Below, piece by piece: positions 56,155 through 64,000 of a stretch of DNA of 64,000 bases; the first letter of the stretch is position 1; each line of letters opens with the position of its first letter. A program made the position numbers and the translations under genes. A model generated the notes under the pieces. It was not told the DNA's origin. It saw nothing but the letters and a program-made list of their open reading frames with translations, and ran no database searches. Origin of the DNA: Pirellulaceae bacterium (lineage in GTDB: Bacteria; Planctomycetota; Planctomycetia; Pirellulales; Pirellulaceae); assembly GCA_016784735.1 (NCBI GenBank), contig JADHUC010000003.1, positions 1 through 64,000 on the forward strand, given 5' to 3'.

Positions 56155-57354
56155 ATGACGAGGCCCCAGCATTTCAGCCGCCGAGAGTTCTTGAAGTCCT
56201 CGGCACTGTTGACCGCCGCCGGAGCACTGCCGATGCCGCGGCTTGCTGCATCCGAGGGGGAATCGCTCGGCGGCAATCGGCCGCTTATGAAGCCGGTGCA
56301 TGATATGATCGTGTGCCCCTGGGCGCCACAGCATCCACGGCATGACCATCAACTGATCTTTCCGTTGGACGAGGAGCGATTGCTGCTGGTGTGGTCTGAA
56401 TACTACGCCAAAGGCAAGAATCTCGCGACGCTGAAAGGCGGTGCCGGCGCGGGCGACGCCGTGTCGTGTCAGATTTCGTCGATGGTTTCCATGGATCGCG
56501 GTCGAACCTGGGGTGATCGCAAGGTGATGCAGCCAAACATTTGGAAGCATAACGTGAAACATCCAAACCTGGTGCGGCTGTCCGACAAAGAGATCCTGTT
56601 TTCTTATGTGGGCTGGGATTCGTCGGCCGATCGCAACGTCTTCATGCGTCGTTCGTTGGACAACGGCCAGGCGTGGGGCCGGCAAGTGCAAATATCGGAA
56701 CCCGGCTGGTACTGCAACAATGCCGGCCGCGCGCTACGGTTGAGCACCGGCCGCGTGTTGTTGCCCGCACACGGTCCTTATGCAGAGAAGTACATCGGCG
56801 GCGCACCCTACAAAGGCGGCAACTTGCACGCCTTTATCTTCTATTCCGATGACGGATTCAAAACGTGGAAACGGAGCAGCGATAGCATGACCGCCAAAGG
56901 ACGCGGTTGCCATGAGCCGACGATTGTCGAGCTGAAGGACGGGCGACTGTTCTGTCTATTGCGGAACACGAACCAGCGACAGTATTTCACTATCTCTGAT
57001 GACGGTGGCGACCACTGGACCAAACCCGCACCTACCGTGCTCACGTCGCCCGAATCGCCGGCGCTAGTGAAACGAATGCCGACGACCGGTGACATCCTGG
57101 TCCTCTGGAACAACGTCGCCTCGAAATCCAACTGGCCGCGGATTCCGCTTACCGCCGCGATCTCGAGAGATGAAGGCGAAACCTGGACCAACTTCCGCGA
57201 CATCGACAATCGCGCGGACTGCGACGCCGCCTATCCGTCCGTCACATTCGTCGGCGACGAGGCGTTGGTGGCCTACTACTCCCGCTCGACCAAATGGAAA
57301 CGCGACGCGGAGATTACATTGAGAATCTACAACATCGACCAGTTCTACACGTGA
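56155..57354 (+). CDS. Tat-exported sialidase/BNR-repeat protein
   Basis: This 399-aa protein starts with a twin-arginine signal (FSRREFLKSSALLTAAGALP). Five Asp-box motifs (SxDxGxxW type) mark a six-bladed propeller: SMDRGRTWG, SLDNGQAWG, SDDGFKTWK, SDDGGDHWT and SRDEGETWT. It is sialidase-like by fold; actual sialic-acid cleavage is unproven. Start is ATG 56155 after GGAG, though ATG 56113 is possible and would overlap the previous stop region. The aldo/keto reductase gene follows 23 bp later. Confidence 0.85.
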   Translation: MTRPQHFSRREFLKSSALLTAAGALPMPRLAASEGESLGGNRPLMKPVHDMIVCPWAPQHPRHDHQLIFPLDEERLLLVWSEYYAKGKNLATLKGGAGAGDAVSCQISSMVSMDRGRTWGDRKVMQPNIWKHNVKHPNLVRLSDKEILFSYVGWDSSADRNVFMRRSLDNGQAWGRQVQISEPGWYCNNAGRALRLSTGRVLLPAHGPYAEKYIGGAPYKGGNLHAFIFYSDDGFKTWKRSSDSMTAKGRGCHEPTIVELKDGRLFCLLRNTNQRQYFTISDDGGDHWTKPAPTVLTSPESPALVKRMPTTGDILVLWNNVASKSNWPRIPLTAAISRDEGETWTNFRDIDNRADCDAAYPSVTFVGDEALVAYYSRSTKWKRDAEITLRIYNIDQFYT

Positions 57355-57377
57355 GCACATTGCACGAGGAGTCACAA

Positions 57378-58346
57378 ATGGATCGGGTACTACTTGGGGA
57401 AAGCGGCTTGTCCGTCTCACCGGTTTGCTTTGGAACGTGGCAGCTCAGTCCCCGATTCTGGGGCGAGCAGTCCAAGGACGATGCCGTGTCCGCCATGAAG
57501 CTTGCCTACGACCAAGGAATCAACTTCATCGACACGGCGGACGCCTACGGTGATGGCTACGGCGAGAGCGTCGTTGGCGAGGCGATCAAGGACCTTCCGC
57601 GGGACGAATTGGTGATCGTCACCAAGGTCTTCAACCACTTCAATCCCGACGGATCAAGATACCCGGATCTTACGCCCGATCACGTTGCCGAGCGTTGCGA
57701 GGCATCGCTCGGCCGTCTGGGACTCGACACGATCGACCTGTACTTGCTGCACCTGTACGATCAATTGACACCATTGGCCGACATCGCGGGCACCCTGGAA
57801 AGACTCCGTGACCAGGGAAAAGTCCGGGCTATCGGCGTAAGCAATCACTCGGTCGAGCAACTCCGCGCTCAGCGGCGATGTGGCGCGTATTCAGTCATTC
57901 AGCCGCCGTACAGCCTGATTGACCCCGTGGGCGAAAGCGGTCTGTTGCCCTATTGCCAGTCCGAAAACGTCGGAGTGATGGTCTACTCGCCATTACACAA
58001 GGGGCTGCTCACCGGAAAGTATACCGGCACCGAGACCTTCGACGACTTCCGCGGCTATCACGCCGACTTCCAGGGCGAACGATTCAAAGAGCTGTGCGAC
58101 AAGGTCCAGAGCCTCCGGCCCATCGCCGATCGGTACGAGCTGACGATCTGTCAGCTCGCCATAGTCGCCACTCTGATGCATCCGGCAATCCACGTGGCCA
58201 TCTGCGGGATCAAGACACCCGAGCAGATCGCCGAGGCGGCCGGGGCTGTCGGCAGGACGATTTCTCGCGAGGACTACTTCGCCGTGCGCAACCTCGTCGG
58301 GCCGGCGGGTCCGAAACTAGCAGACGCCAAGGGCGAGCAGAAATGA
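57378..58346 (+). CDS. Aldo/keto reductase
   Basis: This 322-aa TIM-barrel NADPH oxidoreductase has the N-terminal GLSVSPVCFGTWQLS motif and the catalytic Asp/Tyr region FIDTADAYGDGYGESVVGEA. Catalytic Lys is in VIVTKVFNHF and the His in LYLLHLYDQ. VAICGIKTPEQIAEAAGA closes the cofactor site. ATG 57378 follows GAGGAG. It is last in the run FG-GAP protein, sialidase-like protein, reductase, so it probably handles a sugar or sugar-derived carbonyl. Confidence 0.93.
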   Translation: MDRVLLGESGLSVSPVCFGTWQLSPRFWGEQSKDDAVSAMKLAYDQGINFIDTADAYGDGYGESVVGEAIKDLPRDELVIVTKVFNHFNPDGSRYPDLTPDHVAERCEASLGRLGLDTIDLYLLHLYDQLTPLADIAGTLERLRDQGKVRAIGVSNHSVEQLRAQRRCGAYSVIQPPYSLIDPVGESGLLPYCQSENVGVMVYSPLHKGLLTGKYTGTETFDDFRGYHADFQGERFKELCDKVQSLRPIADRYELTICQLAIVATLMHPAIHVAICGIKTPEQIAEAAGAVGRTISREDYFAVRNLVGPAGPKLADAKGEQK

Positions 58347-58555
58347 ACATGGCGCTCCGCGCCCCATGGCCAGTCGCTACACCAAATGAACACCAATACT
58401 TACCAGCTTGGAGGCCGAGATAACGAATCGGAAGAAGCACCTGCACACAGCCCTGACACCGGCAGCGCAGCCCAGGAAGTTAATGCAGTTTGGATGACTG
58501 GATCAGCCCAACGAAAAGCCATGAGTCAAGACCTGATCACTATGATCGCGACGGA

Positions 58556-61500
58556 TCAGTAGTCGATTGCCTTGGCCAGTTCGCGGACGACGCCGACGCG
58601 CTGCTCGAACATCGCATCCCATGCATCTAGGCAGCGATTCACAGTGTCAACGTCCTCCTGCTCATGGGCCTGCTCGTAAAGGCGAATCATCATTGGGAGG
58701 AAACGTGATACATCCCACATGATTCCTCCTGAAGAGTCGCGGCTGGCATCGCGAAGCGGGCCGACGAACTGATCGCACATGGCGAACAACACCTCCGCAA
58801 ACGGCAGGAGGCTTCCTGAGTATTCCTTCAGACCATGAATCAACGCGGTCGGACCGTCACGGAATGCTGCCGAATCCACATACTTACGTACCAAGTCAAC
58901 GCCTTTGGGCGTCCGCAAGATGTTCGAGTTGCGGACCATCGCGTATATCTCGCTACGGACGTCGGGCTCCGGATCGTCCTTCAGTCGGTCAATTAGGTTC
59001 GCGCACTTGTCGACAAGCTCAGGCTCCAGTGCGAAATGGGCGGCGACCTGGGCCAGACCTTTTCGTTGGCTTGTGGTTCCCTGCAGGCAAACCTGCAATT
59101 CACCCGCAAAGTGGTCGTGGAATAGCCACCGTGCCGCTACTTCTTCAGCCGCTTCCTGGGCAACGTCATCTCGCTCCGACTCCAGCATCTGCCGAACAAG
59201 GGGGGCAAGCTTCTTCTGATGGCTCTCCATTCCGCAGTTGAAGTAGTAGACGCCAGCTCGCGATGCAGCCACACGCAGATCATTCGCACTGGCTTTGCAG
59301 AACCAGTCGATAGCCAAGTCTTTGTCAATGCCAAGCACCGGAAGACACGCTTCAACGGCCGCTGTCCTAACGACAGGATGCGGATCGTGAACCAATTGCT
59401 CGATCGTCTCTTTGAACCTCTCCAACAGTTGCGAGTTGTTCCGCAACTGTGCACCGATCGCATGCGCGGCAACACCTCTGACACAATTCAGAGAGTTTTG
59501 AAGCAGATTATCGACGCTGGCTTTTGCCTCATCGAAATCTCCCCCAGTATTCCCAATAACCAGAGTGCCCTGCTCCGGATCGGGATGATTGCATGCGTAA
59601 TCCAGCAGGCGGCCCATAGCGGCATCAGACCAAGTCTCACTAGCCCTCGCGTTCATCAGCCGGCAAAATCGCGCCGCATAGTATCGACTATCATCTTCGC
59701 CGAACCTCTGGAGTACTTGTTCGACAAGCTCTACGGCTGCGGGTCGCCAAAGGGCCCTTTCTCCCTCCGGAACGTCCGTTGCTTCTATCTTCTGGAGTCC
59801 TTCCAGAATTGCTGCCTTGTAGCTGGGATGCACATCCTCCGGGAACTCCAGGGCCAACCGGGCGAAACGTCCCGGAAAACGTTTGGCGACACTTTCAAGG
59901 TTTCGGGAGAATTGAGAGACCGAGGATTCCTCCCAATGTCCTTCAACCCAACGGTTGCGGTCCCCATGATCTTCCGGAATCTCTCTGTTCCCGACGATGT
60001 GAAGCCAGGCCTTATCCGATATCCGTTCCAGCGACTCTGAGAGCAAAGTCGACCCGACGAAGCCAGACCTTGCACGCGACGCACGGGCAAATCGGTCTTC
60101 TGAGTATCCCTCGAACTTACGCTCCAAGACGCCGATGAGACCCACCGTAGCACTGCTTCGTTTCTTGGCCCACAACGCGGGCAGAAGGAAATGCTGTGCC
60201 CGGCCCCAGTAGTCGCCGAAATACCCATTTTTCCATGTTGGAAGCAAGTATTCAGCGTCGCGTCGCTCGCGGGGCGAGTGATAGTGGATGAGTGCCTCCT
60301 CCAACTGCTGGAATACCATCCCACTGCAGTACGGCGATAGAGCCTCGATCAGCCGGGTTGCTGGCATCCATTCCGGCTCGTTTTCGCCCGTCCCAATGTT
60401 CAGACGCGAAGAATCCTGCAATAGCCACTGCAATGCAAGATCCGCGCATTCGGCAGATAGTGATGAGTAAGTCTCGATCAATAGATTCTGAACAACGGGT
60501 GATCCGTGGTGTCGAAGGTCAGCCGTGCGTTGCCAGAATCTCGCACTATCATCGATGGCCAGTCGTCTTCCAGCTTCTATGGCCAGCCAAACCAGACCGT
60601 TAGGAATACACTCCATCCTTACGCCAGTACCATATCGGTCGCCGTCCAGCCATAGCTCCACCGCGTCGGCATGTTCTGCATCACCCGGAGCAAGCCGACA
60701 GATGTTTGGTACCAGGAGCTCCCACGTTTGCTCTGGCAGTTCTCGCGCTGCCTGTTCCATCAACTTGGCGTCATCCTCCGTCCAGTGCTCGAAACTGGAA
60801 CGTCTCGTCCCCGAACGCCCAAATCGATCCTGGGGTAAATCCTCGCTGCGCCATGATGACACCACCGCTTCCAGCAGCCGCAGTGCACGACTATGTGTGA
60901 GCTTGTCCCAGCTCACAAAACCTTGGAATGTGCCGTTTCGGGCAAGCTCCAGGCGGAGCTCGAACATGCGGTCGGAATCATCTTCGGCATTCCAGCAAAG
61001 ACATCCGAGAACACGCTGGCGCCATTCGTCGTCATCCAACGAAGCAAACGGAGCGAGCGAATTTGCCACCTCATCCGGTGTTGCGTCTGCCACTGTTCGC
61101 AGCATCCAGAGGGCCGAATCTCGCCATTCATTCGACTCCAACCATTGTGCAATAGCCCCACCGTTAATGAGCGATCTGATGAATGATGGATGTCCGCAAT
61201 AGACAATGCCGAGAATGTGCTCTTTCCAGGCTTCGTTTTCTACCAATTCTCTCATGTAAGCAAACACATCGACATTCGGATCGTCAAGTTGGCCAATGAT
61301 CTCCAAGACGAGATGCTTTAGATGGAAACGGATGCCACTGTCACCTAGCAGGGCTCGAACTGTATCGAGGAACTTCTGGGGCGATTCTTCATATAGCAGG
61401 CATAATGCTTGGCGCAATTGTTCGCGCCGGAACAGCGATTGCCTCTCTCGGCCTCCAAGCCACTGACCGACCGTTCCACCACCAGCATGGATTTGTCGCA

Positions 61501-63211
61501 CAACGCGACTGGCGATCACATAGTCCAGATAGCTCTGATGACTGAAGGTGACTTGACTGCCATCGATCTGAACTAGGCCACAAGCGCATAGAGCATCGAG
61601 AACTGCCACATTTGCAGTGAGACCCTGCGGAGCAGAAATACTCCCGTTTCGTTCCATATAGTCGACGAGTGTGGTCAGAACTGTGGTCGCGTCTTCGACA
61701 GATACGTCGAGTTGTGCTAGCTCCCTGATGCGGCTGTTCCAGTAATTCCGCATCAACTGGACGCGGTTCTGGAAATCAACGGAAATTCCCGACTGAACGA
61801 GACGCACCCACATTGCCAGATGTTGGGGAGACTGCAGAATGAGTTTCTGCCCGTCCGAAAGCGCAGACACCTCCCGCCCCAGCTTTTGGACGACAGACAC
61901 CACGGCTTCTTCCGGAAGCGGTCCAATTTTGATCCGAACAAGCTTGTGGTCCTCGGTATTCTCTGCGTTCAGCCAACTCTTGATCTCAGGGTCGTTCTCC
62001 AAATCATAGGTTCGGCACGCTAGTACAACTCCGATCTGCTTCCCCAAGTCCCGTAGACTCTTCACCTCCCGAACGAGCCTCTTGCAGACATCCAAAGCGT
62101 CCAGCGAATGCCGGGACGTCCAACGTATAGCGTCGAGTTGATCCAAGATCAGCACGGCAGGCTGCTCTGTGGCGAGCACTTCAAGGCATTTGACAGGAGA
62201 CTCGGGGAGACCTAAATCCTGTCCGAACTGCCGCGGCGTATTCCTGGGCGTTTGCCTATCCAACCGGATCGGCAAGTGAATCCACGCGTTGTCCAAGTGA
62301 CGCGTCAACTCATGCAGGACTCCGCTCTTGCCTTGGCCGGGGCTGCCGTGAAGCACGACCACGGCGGCATCACGCATTGCGCTGAGAACTTCCTGGGTCT
62401 CTTTGCGCGAGATCGGTTCTCCAGCAATCAGGTCTCGACTTATGGATTCTTCGAATCGCTGGCAAAGCTCCTGAACGGAAGGAAGAATACGATTGTCGTG
62501 AGTGAGCTGCCGGGGATGAAATCCTCGCGACACAAGGTGCTGCCAAACGGCCGGTCCCGTGAGTGATGTCCGAAGATTTTCTTGGGCGAAGTCTGCCAGC
62601 ACGGCCACAACTGTCGCGGGGTCGCCATTCACCAGAACATTGGAAAAACCAAGAAGCTCTTCCCTGCTGGTGATGGTGTCGGGCCACAGCTCGATGAATA
62701 GTCGTCGCAGGTATCCATAGGCGAGGGCTCGTTCTGCGTCGAGACCGCAATCTAGGCCAAGATACCGACAAAACTGGCTAAATGTCTTGCGTCTGTCTTC
62801 ACCAATCGCCTGTACTTGGTGTCTGTAGAAGTCTTCCGGATCTCCGGTTGACTTGCGGGCGCTTTCGCAGAGGTCATGAAGTAGCGTTGCGGGAACGGCA
62901 GTGACCAGCGCAAACTCGTTGGATGGACTTCGATCCAGGTGCATGCGCATCTTCGACAGAATATCACGATGGTTGAGATCGGCTGGGGTCCAGCGATCAT
63001 AGCTACGATTGCGAACCTTGCACTGCTGGGCCTGGCGACAGCCATCTGGCCGATCGATCCATAGATCAACGCCTTTTTCATCGTCGCCAATGGCTTCGAC
63101 CGTCACGGCAACATAGTCCTCGTTGAGTACGCGCAGGAGTTGTCTGGCCGCCCACCGACCTTCGTAGCGGTTTCCCAACTTATCTGCATACCCGGCCGGT
63201 TCTAGAGCCAT
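58556..63211 (-). CDS. Restriction-nuclease-like/STAND NTPase/helical-repeat protein, anti-phage candidate
   Basis: This 1551-aa protein has three parts. Residues about 1-150 look like a restriction-endonuclease-like (Mrr/Cap4-type) nuclease: GNRYEGRWAARQLL (E17), GVDLWID (D49) and QAQQCKVRN (QxK at 63-65). Residues about 240-600 form a P-loop NTPase with Walker A LHGSPGQGKSG (about 288) and Walker B AVLILDQLDAIRW (about 352), of STAND/NACHT type. The remaining 900 residues are helical repeats of HEAT-like character (HDPHPVVRTAAVEACLPVLG). This matches the architecture of bacterial Avs-like immune sensors. It starts 2 bp after the upstream stop, with AAGAGG as ribosome site. Confidence 0.8.
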   Translation of the reverse strand: MALEPAGYADKLGNRYEGRWAARQLLRVLNEDYVAVTVEAIGDDEKGVDLWIDRPDGCRQAQQCKVRNRSYDRWTPADLNHRDILSKMRMHLDRSPSNEFALVTAVPATLLHDLCESARKSTGDPEDFYRHQVQAIGEDRRKTFSQFCRYLGLDCGLDAERALAYGYLRRLFIELWPDTITSREELLGFSNVLVNGDPATVVAVLADFAQENLRTSLTGPAVWQHLVSRGFHPRQLTHDNRILPSVQELCQRFEESISRDLIAGEPISRKETQEVLSAMRDAAVVVLHGSPGQGKSGVLHELTRHLDNAWIHLPIRLDRQTPRNTPRQFGQDLGLPESPVKCLEVLATEQPAVLILDQLDAIRWTSRHSLDALDVCKRLVREVKSLRDLGKQIGVVLACRTYDLENDPEIKSWLNAENTEDHKLVRIKIGPLPEEAVVSVVQKLGREVSALSDGQKLILQSPQHLAMWVRLVQSGISVDFQNRVQLMRNYWNSRIRELAQLDVSVEDATTVLTTLVDYMERNGSISAPQGLTANVAVLDALCACGLVQIDGSQVTFSHQSYLDYVIASRVVRQIHAGGGTVGQWLGGRERQSLFRREQLRQALCLLYEESPQKFLDTVRALLGDSGIRFHLKHLVLEIIGQLDDPNVDVFAYMRELVENEAWKEHILGIVYCGHPSFIRSLINGGAIAQWLESNEWRDSALWMLRTVADATPDEVANSLAPFASLDDDEWRQRVLGCLCWNAEDDSDRMFELRLELARNGTFQGFVSWDKLTHSRALRLLEAVVSSWRSEDLPQDRFGRSGTRRSSFEHWTEDDAKLMEQAARELPEQTWELLVPNICRLAPGDAEHADAVELWLDGDRYGTGVRMECIPNGLVWLAIEAGRRLAIDDSARFWQRTADLRHHGSPVVQNLLIETYSSLSAECADLALQWLLQDSSRLNIGTGENEPEWMPATRLIEALSPYCSGMVFQQLEEALIHYHSPRERRDAEYLLPTWKNGYFGDYWGRAQHFLLPALWAKKRSSATVGLIGVLERKFEGYSEDRFARASRARSGFVGSTLLSESLERISDKAWLHIVGNREIPEDHGDRNRWVEGHWEESSVSQFSRNLESVAKRFPGRFARLALEFPEDVHPSYKAAILEGLQKIEATDVPEGERALWRPAAVELVEQVLQRFGEDDSRYYAARFCRLMNARASETWSDAAMGRLLDYACNHPDPEQGTLVIGNTGGDFDEAKASVDNLLQNSLNCVRGVAAHAIGAQLRNNSQLLERFKETIEQLVHDPHPVVRTAAVEACLPVLGIDKDLAIDWFCKASANDLRVAASRAGVYYFNCGMESHQKKLAPLVRQMLESERDDVAQEAAEEVAARWLFHDHFAGELQVCLQGTTSQRKGLAQVAAHFALEPELVDKCANLIDRLKDDPEPDVRSEIYAMVRNSNILRTPKGVDLVRKYVDSAAFRDGPTALIHGLKEYSGSLLPFAEVLFAMCDQFVGPLRDASRDSSGGIMWDVSRFLPMMIRLYEQAHEQEDVDTVNRCLDAWDAMFEQRVGVVRELAKAIDY

Positions 63212-63213
63212 GG

Positions 63214-63885
63214 CTACCTCTTCAAACTGCCTCGCCGAGGAACGGACTGGCTGAGGCGTTGAGACGTGTCCTGCAGCACGTACCAGCTTTGAAGGGAGTG
63301 CTCCACAATGTCCAGGACATCAGACACTTGTTGTTGCGAGGGCCTGTACCCCCTATGCGATGCTGCGTGCCCGACTTCGACAGCGGCGGCGATGATCTCC
63401 TTCTGGTCACTCGTCAAGAGACCTTCGGCGACTGCTTCTCTGAGTTTGCCTGCGAAACCGCCAGCATCCCCCAGCTTCTCCGTGAGCAATTTGTCAACAA
63501 CCGTCCTCGCTCCCATGACGGCAAGACTCAAGCAATCGGCACGTAAAGCCAAGTAGATCTCGCCAATAAGCTCTTTCAACTCATCGGATAGCTGCTGACA
63601 CCAGGAGGGCAGTGGCCGGTTTTCCCTTGGAGGGTAGTGGACTTCGCGAGGTGACTTGAAATCTGGTGAGTCTTCCGTCTTGTAGGCTTTCAATAGGTCG
63701 CATCCCATGCACTGCAATATGTGCCACGTCTCCCGAATGATGCGCGGATACTGGCCCGCACCTTCCCTGCGATCGCAACTGTGGCAATAGAGCACAGAAT
63801 GATGCGTGTCTTGCTGACAACTATTGCAGAACGATCGAATTCTCTCGTCTGGAGATTCCATACCACGCATCCCCACGGAATTCAC
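63214..63885 (-). CDS. Zinc-ribbon and DUF4145 domain protein
   Basis: This 223-aa protein has an N-terminal set of CxxC pairs (FCNSCQQ, YCHSCDR, LQCMGCD) suggesting one or two zinc ribbons. The C-terminal half matches DUF4145: SLAVMGARTVVDKLLTEKLG and EVGHAASHRGYRPSQQQVSD. DUF4145 is, as I recall, grouped with HEPN-fold domains; the usual HEPN RNase motif is not evident. The GTG start at 63885 is supported because it overlaps the preceding stop as GTGA. It is directly followed by the nuclease-NTPase gene, so a joint role is likely. Confidence 0.8.
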   Translation of the reverse strand: MNSVGMRGMESPDERIRSFCNSCQQDTHHSVLYCHSCDRREGAGQYPRIIRETWHILQCMGCDLLKAYKTEDSPDFKSPREVHYPPRENRPLPSWCQQLSDELKELIGEIYLALRADCLSLAVMGARTVVDKLLTEKLGDAGGFAGKLREAVAEGLLTSDQKEIIAAAVEVGHAASHRGYRPSQQQVSDVLDIVEHSLQSWYVLQDTSQRLSQSVPRRGSLKR

Positions 63886-64000
63886 TCTTTCATGTGCCGT
63901 GCCCGTCCGGCCAATTCATCATTCGTTGTCAGCGAACTCAGACTGTGGACTTCACGCCCGTTAGTGTATCCCTTGAGAGCCAGCGTCGGAAGGTATTCTC
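63882..64000 (-). CDS. C-terminal end of an upstream gene in the same operon (partial)
   Basis: An open frame enters from the window edge and ends with TGA at 63882-63884. Its last 38 residues read EYLPTLALKGYTNGREVHSL, then SSLTTNDELAGRARHMKE. The stop overlaps the GTG start of the DUF4145 gene in the sequence GTGA, the classic sign of coupled translation. The family cannot be told from this piece. Confidence 0.6.
   Translation of the reverse strand, partial: EYLPTLALKGYTNGREVHSLSSLTTNDELAGRARHMKE

Noticed and set aside
59219-60040. Plus-strand 273-codon frame within the large NTPase gene
   Set aside because: It is antisense to the helical-repeat part of the 1551-aa protein, which is uninterrupted across this stretch.

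Overview
The window is a G+C-rich bacterial chromosome segment that looks like a planctomycete, probably of the Pirellulales type. I infer this from gene content and style: many secreted carbohydrate-active proteins with Sec or Tat signals, a PmoA-family (DUF6807) protein, a Uma2-family nuclease, a B12-dependent ribonucleotide reductase, a lysine-rich histone-like protein, and several families of long intergenic palindromes. No rRNA, tRNA or CRISPR array was found. The taxonomic call is inference, because there is no marker RNA to test it.

Layout. 1-30 kb is mostly housekeeping and core metabolism. It holds a D-2-hydroxyacid dehydrogenase and an F420-type NAD(P) oxidoreductase, a PIG-L deacetylase, an RraA-like protein, a repeat-bearing lipoprotein, an RlmI-like methyltransferase and the haem genes hemB-hemL. 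It continues with a Uma2/DUF4404 pair, a tungsten aldehyde oxidoreductase operon (polyferredoxin, W-subunit, FAD subunit, MoaD-like protein), nrdJ, a PmoA-family protein, ftsH, an FHA-GAF-cyclase and a dNTPase. Then come a degenerate sigma-54-activator-like protein with a degenerate receiver, mrp, a histone-H1-like protein, an SGNH hydrolase and a site-2 protease.

30-58 kb is an accessory, mostly secreted polysaccharide-utilisation landscape. It holds a 1349-aa rhamnogalacturonan-lyase-like protein, an M14 peptidase, an ankyrin lipoprotein and a TIM-barrel glycosidase-like protein beside a gene that appears to have lost its middle. It also holds a three-gene minus-strand operon (toroid protein, beta-helix, clan GH-A glycosidase) and a plus-strand run (FG-GAP protein, Tat sialidase-like protein, aldo/keto reductase). 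Inside this region lies a separate group (unknown 566-aa protein, DUF362 protein, aldehyde dehydrogenase, radical SAM/SPASM protein) whose function I cannot assign.

58.5-64 kb is a minus-strand operon that looks like an undescribed anti-phage-type module. A gene cut by the window edge overlaps, by GTGA, a zinc-ribbon/DUF4145 protein. That gene lies 2 bp from a 1551-aa protein combining a restriction-endonuclease-like N-terminus, a STAND/NACHT-type NTPase and a long helical-repeat C-terminus. This is the best candidate for a novel system here.

The mobile signal is dominated by small non-coding elements. The clearest is a 136-bp MITE-like element at 48579-48714 with 10-bp terminal inverted repeats and an 8-bp target duplication. 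A diverged copy lies in the opposite orientation after nrdJ. Three further unrelated long palindromes sit between genes.
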